Shown: in pieces, positions 39,870-49,255 of the stretch | How the letters are laid out: each line of letters opens with the position of its first letter | Numbering within the stretch: the stretch's first letter is position 1 | From: Pseudomonadota bacterium | Lineage (GTDB): Bacteria > Pseudomonadota > Gammaproteobacteria > Burkholderiales > Gallionellaceae | DNA: 61,924 nt | Reading direction: 5' to 3' | Assembly: GCA_021782995.1 (NCBI GenBank) | Contig: JAJXUI010000015.1 | Location: 1-61,924 of the forward strand | Translations under genes and position numbers: made by a program | The notes under the pieces: generated by a model | What the model was told of the DNA's origin: nothing | What the model saw: only the letters and a program-made list of their open reading frames with translations | Database searches by the model: none

Positions 39870-40497
39870 GTTGCTGGCTGGAGAGCACTGCGCGGCTCAG
39901 CATTTCAGCGATACGCTGCAGGAACACCGTCCCCATTTCCGGGTAAAAGCGCTGCGCATCTTCACTCGCCATCACCAGCATGCCGATGCTTTGCACACCA
40001 TCATGCAACGGCAGGAATGCATACGAATGCAGGTGATCCGCCAACTCACCGAACCAGCCCTTTGTTTCATGTATCGCCTGGTGCGAGCACACCGGGCTTA
40101 CATGCTGGTCGGCAAAGGCAATCAGCTCTGCACTGGGCGGATCTTCATTCCACAGGCGAAGAACCGCATGTGGCACTGCAAATATTTCACACAAACTGCG
40201 CGTTGCGACCTCCTTCAGCGTAGCCTGATCATGAGTCCCCAGCAACGCAAGTGCATACAGGTGGACCTTGTCCTGAACACCATCGTTTTCATGTGCAAGC
40301 AGCATCAGGTCATGCAGTTTTTTCTCCAGCTCCTTGTTGCGCTCGCGCATCACCAGCATCTGCCGCTCCGACAAGGAGATTGTCCGCCCGCCATGTGGAT
40401 GCGGCAACCTGATATCCGCGAGGATTTCGGCATGTTCATTGAAAAATTCGGGGTTCTGCTGCAGGAATTCTGCAATATTGTCTGCCTTCAGGCTCAT
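39862..40497 (-). CDS. DUF484 family protein
   Basis: A 211-residue GAF-like protein of unknown function found between dapF and xerC in many proteobacteria. N-terminus AEFLQQNPEFFNEHAEIL and ISLSERQMLVMRERNKELEKKL (coiled coil) are family features. ATG 40497 follows GAAGGTA; the frame is open 33 bases further up. Overlaps xerC by 8 bp. Confidence 0.9.
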   Translation of the reverse strand: MSLKADNIAEFLQQNPEFFNEHAEILADIRLPHPHGGRTISLSERQMLVMRERNKELEKKLHDLMLLAHENDGVQDKVHLYALALLGTHDQATLKEVATRSLCEIFAVPHAVLRLWNEDPPSAELIAFADQHVSPVCSHQAIHETKGWFGELADHLHSYAFLPLHDGVQSIGMLVMASEDAQRFYPEMGTVFLQRIAEMLSRAVLSSQQHA

Positions 40498-40507
40498 GCC
40501 AGTACCT

Positions 40508-41341
40508 TCATAAATTGATCTCGCCTTCAAATACGCTCATCGCCGGCCCGGTCATCATCACCGGCCTGCCCTGACCCTCCCAGCTTATGGTCAGTACGCC
40601 GCCATGGGTAGCAACCTGCACTGTGCTGTCGAGCAGTCCGCGCTGCATGCCACTGACGGCTGCAGCACAGGCTCCGGTACCACAGGACAGGGTTTCACCC
40701 GATCCCCGCTCGTATACACGCAGGCGGATATGACCACGGTCCACCACCTGCATGAAACCGGCATTGACGCGCCGTGGAAACCTCGGATGGCTCTCGATCA
40801 ATGGTCCCAGCATGGCAACATCGGCCTTTTCCACATCCTCAACCACCTGTACCGCATGGGGATTGCCCATCGACACTGCGGTAATCTGCAGGCTCTGACC
40901 AGCAACTTCCAGTGACTGGATCACCGCATGACTGTCGCTTTCGAAAGGGATGCGCGCTGGTTCGAATATCGGCTCGCCCATATTGACCGTTACCCGGCCA
41001 TCTTCTTCCAGACGCGGAGAAATCAAACCGCTCTTCGTTTCGACGATGATTTCACGCCTGGCGGTCAGTTTGTGATCATGCACAAAGCGCACAAAGCAGC
41101 GCGCGCCGTTTCCGCACTGCTCCACTTCACCGCCATCGGCATTGAAGATGCGATATCGAAAATCCGCTTCGTCGTTCTGTGAACGCTCTACCAGCAGGAT
41201 CTGGTCACAGCCTACGCCAAAATGGCGATCGGCGAGGAATCGCAGCTGCTCCGGAGCGAGATAAACCTGCTGGCGCACACCGTCGATCACGACAAAATCG
41301 TTGCCCGCACCATGCATCTTTGTGAATTTGAGTTTTATCAT
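40508..41341 (-). CDS. dapF: Diaminopimelate epimerase DapF
   Basis: Converts LL- to meso-diaminopimelate, the precursor of lysine and the residue added by MurE, without a cofactor. The two catalytic Cys lie in QCGNGARC and [11 protein letters not shown]. Length 277 residues is normal. Start overlaps the tag stop by ATGA, so it is coupled to that gene. Confidence 0.97.
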   Translation of the reverse strand: MIKLKFTKMHGAGNDFVVIDGVRQQVYLAPEQLRFLADRHFGVGCDQILLVERSQNDEADFRYRIFNADGGEVEQCGNGARCFVRFVHDHKLTARREIIVETKSGLISPRLEEDGRVTVNMGEPIFEPARIPFESDSHAVIQSLEVAGQSLQITAVSMGNPHAVQVVEDVEKADVAMLGPLIESHPRFPRRVNAGFMQVVDRGHIRLRVYERGSGETLSCGTGACAAAVSGMQRGLLDSTVQVATHGGVLTISWEGQGRPVMMTGPAMSVFEGEINL

Positions 41342-41910
41342 TTGAGTTGTTTATACCTGAAACAATCGGTTGTATGGTCATTCACCATACCGGTGGCCTG
41401 CATGAAGGCATAGCAGATGGTTGAGCCAACAAACTTGAAGCCTCGCCGCTTCAAATCCTTGCTCATCGCATCCGAAACTGGCGTGCTGGCGGGAATTTCC
41501 GCCAAGTTACGCCAGCGATTCTGCACCGGTTTTCCTTCCACAAAACGCCATATGTAGTCGTCAAAACTGCCAAAAGCAGCCTGTACCTCAAGAAATTTCT
41601 GTGCATTGTTCACTGCCGACTGTATTTTTAGTCGGTTTCGCACAATGCCGGCATCCTGCAACAATGCAGCCAGTTTATCTTCACCATAGTGCGCCACCTT
41701 GCGGGGATCAAACTGGTCAAATGCCTTGCGATAGGCTTCGCGCTTGCGCAGGATGGTGATCCAGCTCAGTCCAGCCTGTGCCCCTTCCAGCAGCAGGAAT
41801 TCGAACAAACGCTGCTCATCATGCAGCGGCACGCCCCATTCTTCGTCGTGATAGTCCTGATACAGCGTATCTTCACCAGCCCAGCCGCAGCGATGGATGT
41901 GATTGCCCAT
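41338..41910 (-). CDS. tag: DNA-3-methyladenine glycosylase I (Tag)
   Basis: Base-excision repair enzyme that removes 3-methyladenine from alkylated DNA. The N-terminal zinc/active-site signature [20 protein letters not shown] and the C-terminal [18 protein letters not shown] are clear. ATG 41910 shares bases with the upstream gene's TGA (TGATG) and gives 190 residues; the longer open frame is not homologous. Confidence 0.96.
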   Translation of the reverse strand: MGNHIHRCGWAGEDTLYQDYHDEEWGVPLHDEQRLFEFLLLEGAQAGLSWITILRKREAYRKAFDQFDPRKVAHYGEDKLAALLQDAGIVRNRLKIQSAVNNAQKFLEVQAAFGSFDDYIWRFVEGKPVQNRWRNLAEIPASTPVSDAMSKDLKRRGFKFVGSTICYAFMQATGMVNDHTTDCFRYKQLK

Positions 41911-42335
41911 CAGGCCACGCACCGTCCGCATGCCTGGCCATCGCGCCACAGGCACATGTCCATCACTACATTGATCCCGGCACTTCTTGCCTTCTGTGCA
42001 GCTTCCTCGTGTATCACGCCATCCTGCAGCCACAGGTTTTTCACACCCAGCCGGATACACTCATCCACAATGGCCGGCACATGCTCGCCTGCACGAAATA
42101 CATCCACCAGATCAATTGGTTCTGGCACACTGGCAAGATCTGCATAGGCCCGTTCGCCGAGGACTGCTGTGACTTTCGGACGTACCGGAATGATGCGGTA
42201 GCCTAGCGCCTGCATGCCTTGCGCCACACGGAAACTGGGGCGCTCAGGATTGGGGGACAAGCCCACAACCGCAATATTACGCACGGAACACAGCATCCGG
42301 CAGATGCCATTCTGGTCAAGTTTATATGGATTCAT
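41910..42335 (-). CDS. CoA-binding domain protein (YccU-like)
   Basis: Rossmann-type CoA_binding protein of about 141 residues. IAVVGLSPNPERPSFRVA is the nucleotide-binding N-terminus, and NLWLQDGVIHEEAAQKA the conserved C-terminal part. Function is unknown in general. The start is likely ATG 42335 (MNPYKLD); ATG 42353 is an alternative. Confidence 0.87.
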   Translation of the reverse strand: MNPYKLDQNGICRMLCSVRNIAVVGLSPNPERPSFRVAQGMQALGYRIIPVRPKVTAVLGERAYADLASVPEPIDLVDVFRAGEHVPAIVDECIRLGVKNLWLQDGVIHEEAAQKARSAGINVVMDMCLWRDGQACGRCVA

Positions 42336-42391
42336 CAGATTTTCGCATTCCATCCGGGCAGCGCTGCAACGCCACAACTCAGGCATCCAGC

Positions 42392-43078
42392 CTATCGATC
42401 CTCTCCCTGGATCAGGCCGTGCTTGTTGACATAAACATACAGTTCAAGCCTGCTGGACAATTCCAGCTTGGAATAAATGGAGGTCAGGTGGTTGCGCAAT
42501 GTGTTTTCACTGATGCAAAGTCGGGCGGCAATTGTCCTGGTCGTGGCAGTGGCATCCCGGCCAATTTCTGCTGCGGTCATTCGTTCTTTGCGGGTAAGTG
42601 AGGCAATTTTCTTCTGTTCCGGATTTTCTGCTTCACTCTTCTTGCGCGAGATTTCATTGAATATCCGGCTGGTCGATGAACGGTCCAGCCATATTTCGCC
42701 GTTGTATATCATTTCGATCGCACGCAGGATGGTTTCTGCGGTATCGCCTTTCTCAACTACCCCGCGCGCTCCGGCCAACATGGCACGATCACGCATTGCC
42801 ACATCCCGGGTGCCTGTGAGCACCAGTATTTTCGCCGAGGACAAGCGGGAAAGCTCTGGAATCAGGTCAACTCCGTTCTCGCCGTTCAGATCCAGGTCTA
42901 TCATGATGACATCCGGAGAAACGGCCTGCAGCAGTTTTACCGCATCGACGGAACAGGTCGCCGTGCCGATCACTTCCATTTTCGGCTTTTCACTCTCTAT
43001 CAGCTTCTCAAGACCCCACAGTACACTGCGATGATCATCGATAAGCATGATTCTGATCGGTTTACCCTGTATTTCCAT
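42392..43078 (-). CDS. NarL/LuxR-type response regulator
   Basis: A 228-residue response regulator. Receiver: acidic pair Asp14-Asp15 (LIDDHRSV), phospho-acceptor Asp61 (VIMIDLDLNG), Thr in VLTGT and Lys in VEKGD, so complete. Output: LuxR-type helix-turn-helix with TRTIAARLCISENTLRNHL. It starts 19 bp after the sensor kinase stop, its obvious partner. Target genes are unknown; the EPS locus lies across the divergent gap from the kinase and is a reasonable candidate. Confidence 0.92.
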   Translation of the reverse strand: MEIQGKPIRIMLIDDHRSVLWGLEKLIESEKPKMEVIGTATCSVDAVKLLQAVSPDVIMIDLDLNGENGVDLIPELSRLSSAKILVLTGTRDVAMRDRAMLAGARGVVEKGDTAETILRAIEMIYNGEIWLDRSSTSRIFNEISRKKSEAENPEQKKIASLTRKERMTAAEIGRDATATTRTIAARLCISENTLRNHLTSIYSKLELSSRLELYVYVNKHGLIQGEDR

Positions 43079-43097
43079 GAGTTAAATATTAAATCCC

Positions 43098-44801
43098 TTA
43101 CATCGGCAGGCTTACATTGACGACAGTATACCCTTGAGCATCCGATTTGACGAAACTCGCTCCACCCAGGGACAATGCACGAGCATTGATGGATCCTGGC
43201 GTAAATGCAGGCTGCTTGCTTGTCTGTGCAGTATTTTCATTGCCGATTTCGAGGAGCAGGTTGTGCTGGTCGCAATGAATCGACAGGAATGCACTCTTGG
43301 CACTGGTGTGCTTGAGTATATTGCTTAACCCTTCGGCAAATATCTGCTGGGCAGCTTCCGCCAGCCTCGAGTCAAGCTGCAATCCAGTATCACATGTCAG
43401 CCTGACCTCGATCCCGTAAAAGCGCTTGAAACGCTCTACCTGCTCTCCCACCGCCTGCAGCAGTGAGTCTGCCGCGTGTGTCTTGTCCTCACGCAGTTTG
43501 GTGACATAGCGCCGCAAATCCTGAATGGTCGCTTCGGTCATGTTGAGCAATTCACTGATATCCTTGCTCAGCGGATTGTTGCTGCCAGCCTGCCGATTCA
43601 GTGCATCCAGACCCAGTTTCAACCCGATATAGGGCTGAATTGTCGTATCGTGTATATCCAGTGAAATCTTGAAGCGCTCATGTTTTGCAGACGTCCTCAC
43701 CAGCTCATCCATCAACTGGATGTTCTCCACTATATGGGATATCGATGCCAGCAGCTGCCTGATGAAATGAACTTCCCCCTGCCTGATTTTCCGCTTGTGG
43801 GGTATCAGGAAAAAGCGCCCTGTCGTGCCATCCTGCTGGCTGTATGGCACAGTCAGGAATTTCTGGGTATCCAGCAGGTTCTCAAGCTGGCCCAGTTCAG
43901 CAACATGTGCCTCTTCAAGTGCTGCCTTTACCGGAAAAAGCCGCCTCCAGAATGCGGGCGATGTATCATGCAAGCCCGCATAGTTTACTGGAAGATTCAG
44001 CAGTATTTTTGCCACATCCTCATTGATTGCATTGGGTGGCAAGCTGTCAGCCTCACCTGCTTGCTGCTGTGCAGCCTGTTGCGATTGCGGAATATAGAAC
44101 GAAAGATATTTCTGCGGTTGTCCGGGGGGCTTGAGAATCAGCATGCAGGCCTTTGCATCATAAAACTGCAAAATCCTTTCAAGATTGACCGTAATCGCAT
44201 GACCATACCCCAGGCGCTGATCGATTGGACTGTTGATTTCCTGAAACAGCCACATGCGCCTGCGCTGCAGGATCTCATGCCCGCCCCAGTAGGAAATCAT
44301 GTAACCCAGTGTTATCAGGTATAAGGGGCGCACCAGCGACTGGTCTAAGCCGAATTTGGCATCCGGCTCAAACCAGATGCTGGCAAGTATGAACAGGAAA
44401 ACAGCGGCTCCGGTTACCAGAAGGCCCTCCTGTGTTCCCCGGGAAAAAGAGGCAGACAGGATGGCAAAAATGAAATAAGTGAAGAACAGGCTGTTTGTAC
44501 CATGTGTCAGCGTCACCAGATAAGCGCAAAACAGCATGTCGCCCCAGTGCGTGTCGCGTGGAGGCGGCGCAGATGGATCGCGGCGAAAGGCGATAATTGC
44601 CAGGACGCAACTCCATAAAGTATAGAAGACCAGCGAGGTATAAGTCAGCGCTGAAAATATGGCTGGCTGGGTCGGATCGATATATACGATGACCAATGCA
44701 GAAAATGCAAGGATGCACCGGATTGCAGCAATCATCCTGACATCAATCGATCCGTTCGGTATGGAAGGGGATAATCTTGGCGAAAGTTCAGGGGAATTCA
44801 T
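43098..44801 (-). CDS. Membrane sensor histidine kinase, HisKA_3 type
   Basis: A 567-residue kinase with about six N-terminal membrane helices (residues 24-175), a GAF-like middle, and a HisKA_3 dimerisation domain with His384 in DIHDTTIQPYIGLK. The N-box EGLSNILKHT is present. The following glycine boxes are unusual: the DxGxG position reads EIGNENT and the next one PGSINARALSLGG, so ATP binding may be weak or different. Partner of the response regulator just downstream. Divergent from the LuxR-type gene at 45095; the 293-bp gap holds no clear promoter I can name. Confidence 0.88.
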   Translation of the reverse strand: MNSPELSPRLSPSIPNGSIDVRMIAAIRCILAFSALVIVYIDPTQPAIFSALTYTSLVFYTLWSCVLAIIAFRRDPSAPPPRDTHWGDMLFCAYLVTLTHGTNSLFFTYFIFAILSASFSRGTQEGLLVTGAAVFLFILASIWFEPDAKFGLDQSLVRPLYLITLGYMISYWGGHEILQRRRMWLFQEINSPIDQRLGYGHAITVNLERILQFYDAKACMLILKPPGQPQKYLSFYIPQSQQAAQQQAGEADSLPPNAINEDVAKILLNLPVNYAGLHDTSPAFWRRLFPVKAALEEAHVAELGQLENLLDTQKFLTVPYSQQDGTTGRFFLIPHKRKIRQGEVHFIRQLLASISHIVENIQLMDELVRTSAKHERFKISLDIHDTTIQPYIGLKLGLDALNRQAGSNNPLSKDISELLNMTEATIQDLRRYVTKLREDKTHAADSLLQAVGEQVERFKRFYGIEVRLTCDTGLQLDSRLAEAAQQIFAEGLSNILKHTSAKSAFLSIHCDQHNLLLEIGNENTAQTSKQPAFTPGSINARALSLGGASFVKSDAQGYTVVNVSLPM

Positions 44802-45094
44802 TTTTACAGAATATTCAATATGTTATTTTAAATAAGTAATAGCCCACCTGAATCGCTTGTGATTGGATATAGCTCCAAACCATGACATTTATACTATATT
44901 TCAAACGCGTCACGTAGCGTCATTTGCCTAGCAAAAAGGTTGATTTGCTACATGATGACTACTTCCTGCTTGCGTACTATTTCATCACGGGCAGCTCACC
45001 GGAATTGCATCAGTAAAATAGCAGCATGTCTTCGGTGATTCATGCGTTTATAGCACAAGCTAGTGAAAATATAAAAACAGGGAGTCGTATAATC

Positions 45095-45841
45095 ATGAAG
45101 AATCTGATACTCGCCAGTTCCGATCAGGAAAGACTGGCCGCATGGAAACAGGGCATGAATGGCTTTGTTAACATCGTGCATATCAAAGACAAGCTGCTCA
45201 GCAACAAGATCAATGCTTTAAGCGAAGAAATCGCCCGCCAGAAGCCCGGCATCCTACTGCTTGACTATGAAATTTTCGGACTCGGCGGTTCATATAGTGT
45301 CATCAGCCTGAAGCGCCTGTCCACCGAAACCAAGATCATCATTCTTGGCAAAAACATCTCCGAAGATACCCAATGGGAGCTGCTGAAGGCTGGAATGCGC
45401 GGCTATTGCAGCTATGACACCGGCAAAGAAACGCTCAATCAGATGGTTGATGCAGTGATGAAAGGAGAATTGTGGGTGCCTCGCGCACTTACCAGCCGCC
45501 TGATCGACGAGCTCGGCAACTCATCTGCACAGAAAAGCAGCGCAAGCCGCGCCACATGGAACCTGCTGAGCAAACTTACTCAACGCGAATATGACATTGC
45601 TGTTCGCGTCGGCAAGGGAGAATGCAACAAAGAGATTGCAACTGCATGCAACATTACTGAACGCACCGTTAAAGCCCACCTGACCGAAATATTCCAGAAA
45701 ATGGGCGTCAGCGATCGCCTGAATCTTGCCCTGGTACTTGCATCCGACAGCAGCCTGACCACCAGTAACGTATTGGATCGCCAATTCGGACCGCAGTTTT
45801 CACAACAATCCGTGAGCAAATTTCGACGCGTGGCAATGTAA
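45095..45841 (+). CDS. LuxR-type regulator with an atypical receiver
   Basis: A 248-residue protein with an N-terminal receiver-like domain and a C-terminal LuxR helix-turn-helix (NKEIATACNITERTVKAHLTEIF). The phospho-acceptor Asp57 is present (LLLDYEIFG), but the acidic pair is reduced to SSD (residues 8-10) and the switch Thr/Lys region reads ILGKN and SYDTGK, so normal phosphorylation is uncertain. ATG 45095 follows GGGAG; an earlier in-frame ATG at 45026 adds a non-homologous stretch. Directly precedes the PEP-CTERM gene and EPS operon, which it may control. Confidence 0.85.
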   Translation: MKNLILASSDQERLAAWKQGMNGFVNIVHIKDKLLSNKINALSEEIARQKPGILLLDYEIFGLGGSYSVISLKRLSTETKIIILGKNISEDTQWELLKAGMRGYCSYDTGKETLNQMVDAVMKGELWVPRALTSRLIDELGNSSAQKSSASRATWNLLSKLTQREYDIAVRVGKGECNKEIATACNITERTVKAHLTEIFQKMGVSDRLNLALVLASDSSLTTSNVLDRQFGPQFSQQSVSKFRRVAM

Positions 45842-46117
45842 AAATCGCAGACACAAGGATTGACCGCGCAATCCCGCGCGAGTCAACTGCCCTTATCCAC
45901 AGCAAACCATAATTCATTGATTTTATTAAGCATGCCCTTCAGTACAATGGTGCAAGCCCCTCCCGGACACTATAGTAACGCAGAAATGAAACCGTGTTTT
46001 CCGCAACGGACTGTGCCGCAAATTTAAGGGTTTAGGACAAACATCAGGCATCAGGCAAGTGACAAGCGAACCTGAATGACTTTGGCAGTTGGCAGATAAA
46101 ATTTTTCGGAGGTCAAA

Positions 46118-46663
46118 ATGTACCCAAACAGATTTTCACGTCTTGTAATGGTTGCTTGCTTTGCAGGCTTTTACGGTATGGCCAATGCTGCAGTGTATGA
46201 CTTTGGCAATATTGACGGCACGCCAGGCTATGCTAACAACGCGTCAGGCACCCACATCGGCACCATTGGCATCGATTCCGGCATGGAAAGCGGAAAACGT
46301 GCGGAGCCTCGCCTGCTGGATAAGGCTGCCCTTAAAACCTCCCTTGAGTTTGCAAGTGGCGGCTTTGCCTCTGAAACTTCTTCAGGCAGTGCTCGCGATG
46401 TTCGCATCAATCGTCACTACGACCTGGACAAAATCAAGCGCAAGGTCAATGAAGGCAGCCTCTACCCAGAAAACCGGAAAGCAGAAGAGTCATACGGCAC
46501 GGGAGGACATCATGACGACGAAGATGACAACTATGCGCAAACGGACGATTCCGCCTATACACCGATTGCATCCCCAGTCCCCGAGCCGAACACTTATGCA
46601 ATGATCCTTGCCGGGCTTGGCCTGATTGCCATGACACTGCGTCGCAGAAAAGAAGCGCCCTGA
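46118..46663 (+). CDS. PEP-CTERM sorting-signal protein
   Basis: A 181-residue exported protein with a signal peptide (cleavage likely after GMANA), a polar body with an acidic His/Asp stretch (GGHHDDEDDN, near residue 130), and a C-terminal PEP-CTERM signal: VPEPNTYAMILAGLGL, a hydrophobic helix, then RRRK. Such proteins are anchored and cut by an exosortase; XrtB is encoded 2.6 kb downstream and is the likely processor. A strong ribosome site (CGGAGG) precedes the start. The 276 bp upstream hold no clear known motif. Body function unknown. Confidence 0.9.
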   Translation: MYPNRFSRLVMVACFAGFYGMANAAVYDFGNIDGTPGYANNASGTHIGTIGIDSGMESGKRAEPRLLDKAALKTSLEFASGGFASETSSGSARDVRINRHYDLDKIKRKVNEGSLYPENRKAEESYGTGGHHDDEDDNYAQTDDSAYTPIASPVPEPNTYAMILAGLGLIAMTLRRRKEAP

Positions 46664-46704
46664 CATTTCACACAGCAAGCATTCCTGCTTTCAACTACTG
46701 AGGC

Positions 46705-46734
46705 ATGCAGAAACATTAAAATGTGTTTCTGCAT
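46705..46734 (+). terminator. Hairpin after the PEP-CTERM gene
   Basis: A perfect 11-bp stem (ATGCAGAAACA with its complement) and an 8-base loop starts 41 bp past the PEP-CTERM stop. There is no U-tract, so it may be a transcript-end stabiliser or an attenuator separating the highly translated PEP-CTERM gene from the EPS operon. Confidence 0.45.
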
Positions 46735-46819
46735 GAACGGGCAAGCTTTACCCGGACATTAGGCAGGTGGCGCTCCATTCTCGGCCAGACGCAGTCATCG
46801 CAACATCTCAAGGAATTAA

Positions 46820-46876
46820 ATGAGCTACGCATTCAGGGAACACAGGCCTGATACAGGCCGTTTCCACTGGCAATAG
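46820..46876 (+). CDS. Possible 18-residue leader peptide before epsB
   Basis: ATG 46820 is preceded by AAGGAA at good spacing and is followed by 18 codons (MSYAFREHRPDTGRFHWQ) to TAG, 12 bp before the epsB start, in the same frame as epsB. The epsB start itself has no visible ribosome site. It could be a leader that couples translation, or the old N-terminus of epsB cut off by the TAG. Confidence 0.35.
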   Translation: MSYAFREHRPDTGRFHWQ

Positions 46877-46888
46877 AACGCATATCCG

Positions 46889-48268
46889 ATGAGCACTTAC
46901 GATATTCCGGTAGTTTCATTCTTCAAGCGCATGCTTGATCCATTCCTGATCTGGGGATCACTTATCCTGATTTCATGGGTATATCGGGAAGCCTTCACCG
47001 GTTATTACCTGGTCCTGATGATCATTACATTTTTCGTTTCTTCCTACGTGTTTGAGCAAACCGGCATCCATCGCTCATGGCGCAATGGCAAGTTATTGAA
47101 ATATATTGTCGACACCCTGCTGGGCTGGGGGCTGGTGGTGGGCATCCTGATATTCCTTGGGTTCGCTACCAAACTGGCCTATCGTTATTCCGAAGAGGTC
47201 ATCTACACCTGGTTCCTGATCACTCCGCTCGTCCTGATACTCAGCCATATGGTCGTGCAGAAAATTGCTTCCGACGTCCGGAAAAAGGGTGAGGTACGTC
47301 CAGTAGTGATAGTAGGCGCCAATGAGATGGGTCTGAACATAGCCAATCGCATCCGTGAATTCCCGTATTTGCTCATGGAGGTCAAAGGTTTCTTTGAAGA
47401 CCGGAATGAATCCCGCAGCCCGATCCCGGCTTCATCGATACTTGGCGGCGTGGCTGATGTGGCTGCCTATGTGCGCAAGCACAATATCCAGATGATCTTC
47501 ATCAGCCTGCCGATGGCAGCACAACCGCGCATCCGCGCACTGCTGGATGACCTGCATGACACGACAGCCTCGATCTACTTCTTGCCCGATGTCTATCTTT
47601 TTGACCTGATGCAGGCGCGTTTCGATCATGTAGGGGATATTCCCGTGATCGGTATTTGCGAATCTCCTTTCATGGGCGTGGACAATGTAGTCAAGCTTGC
47701 CAGCGATTTTGCATTTTCCCTGATTGCACTGTTCCTGTTTTCACCATTGATGCTGCTGATCGCAATTGCCGTCAAGGCTACATCACCTGGACCGGTGATC
47801 TTCAAGCAGAGACGATACGGGCTGAATGGCGAGGAAATCATCGTATACAAATTCCGTTCCATGACGGTCAGCGAAGATGGTGACAAAGTAGACCAGGCAA
47901 AACGGAATGACCCGCGGATAACCCGGATCGGCGCCTTCCTCCGGAAATCTTCCCTGGATGAACTTCCGCAGTTCATCAATGTGCTTCAGGGCCGCATGAG
48001 CATCGTCGGCCCGCGTCCACATGCGGTTGCCCACAATGAGCTCTATCGCAAGTTGATCAAGGGCTACATGCTGCGGCACAAGGTAAAGCCAGGCATCACC
48101 GGCTGGGCACAGGTGAACGGACTACGCGGGGAAACCGAGGCCCTGGAAAAAATGCAGGCAAGGATTGCTTATGACCTTGAATATCTGCAGAACTGGTCGC
48201 TTTGGTTCGATACCCTGATCATCTTCCGTACCATCTGGGTGGTATTGCACAAGGACAATGCATACTGA
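46889..48268 (+). CDS. epsB: Undecaprenyl-phosphate sugar phosphotransferase (EpsB-like)
   Basis: Inner-membrane initiating transferase that puts the first sugar-1-phosphate on undecaprenyl phosphate to begin an EPS repeat unit. Four N-terminal membrane helices (residues 10-120), a nucleotide-binding-like domain (VVIVGANEMGLNIANRI), one more helix, and the C-terminal bacterial sugar transferase domain with VYKFRSM, DELPQFINVL, SIVGPRP and KPGITGWAQVNGLRGET. Length 459 residues. First enzyme of the EPS operon; the start lacks a clear Shine-Dalgarno. Confidence 0.94.
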   Translation: MSTYDIPVVSFFKRMLDPFLIWGSLILISWVYREAFTGYYLVLMIITFFVSSYVFEQTGIHRSWRNGKLLKYIVDTLLGWGLVVGILIFLGFATKLAYRYSEEVIYTWFLITPLVLILSHMVVQKIASDVRKKGEVRPVVIVGANEMGLNIANRIREFPYLLMEVKGFFEDRNESRSPIPASSILGGVADVAAYVRKHNIQMIFISLPMAAQPRIRALLDDLHDTTASIYFLPDVYLFDLMQARFDHVGDIPVIGICESPFMGVDNVVKLASDFAFSLIALFLFSPLMLLIAIAVKATSPGPVIFKQRRYGLNGEEIIVYKFRSMTVSEDGDKVDQAKRNDPRITRIGAFLRKSSLDELPQFINVLQGRMSIVGPRPHAVAHNELYRKLIKGYMLRHKVKPGITGWAQVNGLRGETEALEKMQARIAYDLEYLQNWSLWFDTLIIFRTIWVVLHKDNAY

Positions 48269-48360
48269 TGCCACACTGTGCACCTCCAGCAATGCAGCAG
48301 CCGCCATCCTGCCCTTGCAGCCAGTCAAGCCCCCCTGAAACCAGAAAGGAATTTCCCCGC

Positions 48361-49233
48361 ATGGATTATCGAAGCACGCGCCGTTCACACCATTGCACCC
48401 TGGCCAGTTCCGTGCAACATGCCAGACATGCCATCTGTCTTTTATTTTGCATGCTGGCAGCTGGATGTAACGGGGAAGGCAAGACCGTCCAGACACTCGC
48501 ACGGGTTAACGGCGATGAAATCACCATCCTGCAATTCAATGACGAGCTGTCCCATGTCAATCTTGACCAGTCCAGCAAGGACACGATCAGCAAAATGGTG
48601 CTGGACAAGCTGATAGACCGGAAGCTGCTCACAGAGGAAGCCATGAAAATCCGCCTCAACCGTTCACCGGACGTCACGCTGGAAATGGAAAGGGCAAAGG
48701 AGCAGATACTTGAAAAGGCTTACCTCAAGCATCTTGCCGGCAACCAACCCGAGCCTGGTGACGAGGAAATCAGGAACTATTTCAACAAGCACCCGGGAAT
48801 GTTCGCTGAACGCCGGCAATTCGACATCCGGCAACTGGTACTCCCCGCCAATGCCATGACAGACGAGCTGAAAGCCACTTTGTCCGATGCACATTCCCTG
48901 GCAACTACCATCGGCTGGCTCAACCGGCATCAGCTCACCTATTCCGATACCAGTATCCGCATGACCACCACAGATTTTCCAGAATCATTTTCAGCCAGAA
49001 TGAGCAAGCTGGAAAAGGGTCAGATATTCATGTACCAGGAAGCAAATCATGGCTTGATCAACTACATCATCAGCACCCAACCTGCCCCACTTACCTTTGA
49101 GGATGCCTCCCCGATGATACGGCGCCATCTGCAAAAGTTGCACAGCGGGCAACTTGCGGAAGCCGAAATTGCACGATTGCGCACCCAGGCAAAGATAGAG
49201 TATTTGCACACACCTACGTCCAAAGCGAACTGA
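48361..49233 (+). CDS. epsD: EpsD-like peptidyl-prolyl isomerase lipoprotein
   Basis: A 290-residue exported protein of the EpsD family seen in exosortase B EPS loci. It carries a lipobox (LAAGC near residue 35), a SurA-like N-terminal helical region (VNGDEITILQFNDEL), and a parvulin-like part (DEEIRNYFNKHPGMFAERRQFDIRQLVL). It probably helps folding of secreted or outer-membrane EPS machinery. ATG 48361 follows AAAGGAA; the open frame extends 159 bases into epsB. Parvulin activity is not assured. Confidence 0.87.
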   Translation: MDYRSTRRSHHCTLASSVQHARHAICLLFCMLAAGCNGEGKTVQTLARVNGDEITILQFNDELSHVNLDQSSKDTISKMVLDKLIDRKLLTEEAMKIRLNRSPDVTLEMERAKEQILEKAYLKHLAGNQPEPGDEEIRNYFNKHPGMFAERRQFDIRQLVLPANAMTDELKATLSDAHSLATTIGWLNRHQLTYSDTSIRMTTTDFPESFSARMSKLEKGQIFMYQEANHGLINYIISTQPAPLTFEDASPMIRRHLQKLHSGQLAEAEIARLRTQAKIEYLHTPTSKAN

Positions 49234-49255
49234 ACCGGCAATAATCTATCGCATA

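Noticed and set aside
45842..46117. Sigma-54 promoter or c-di-GMP riboswitch before the PEP-CTERM gene
   Set aside because: I looked for GG-N10-GC and for the GEMM-type core; TTGGCAGTTGGCAG has the wrong spacing and no riboswitch core is found.
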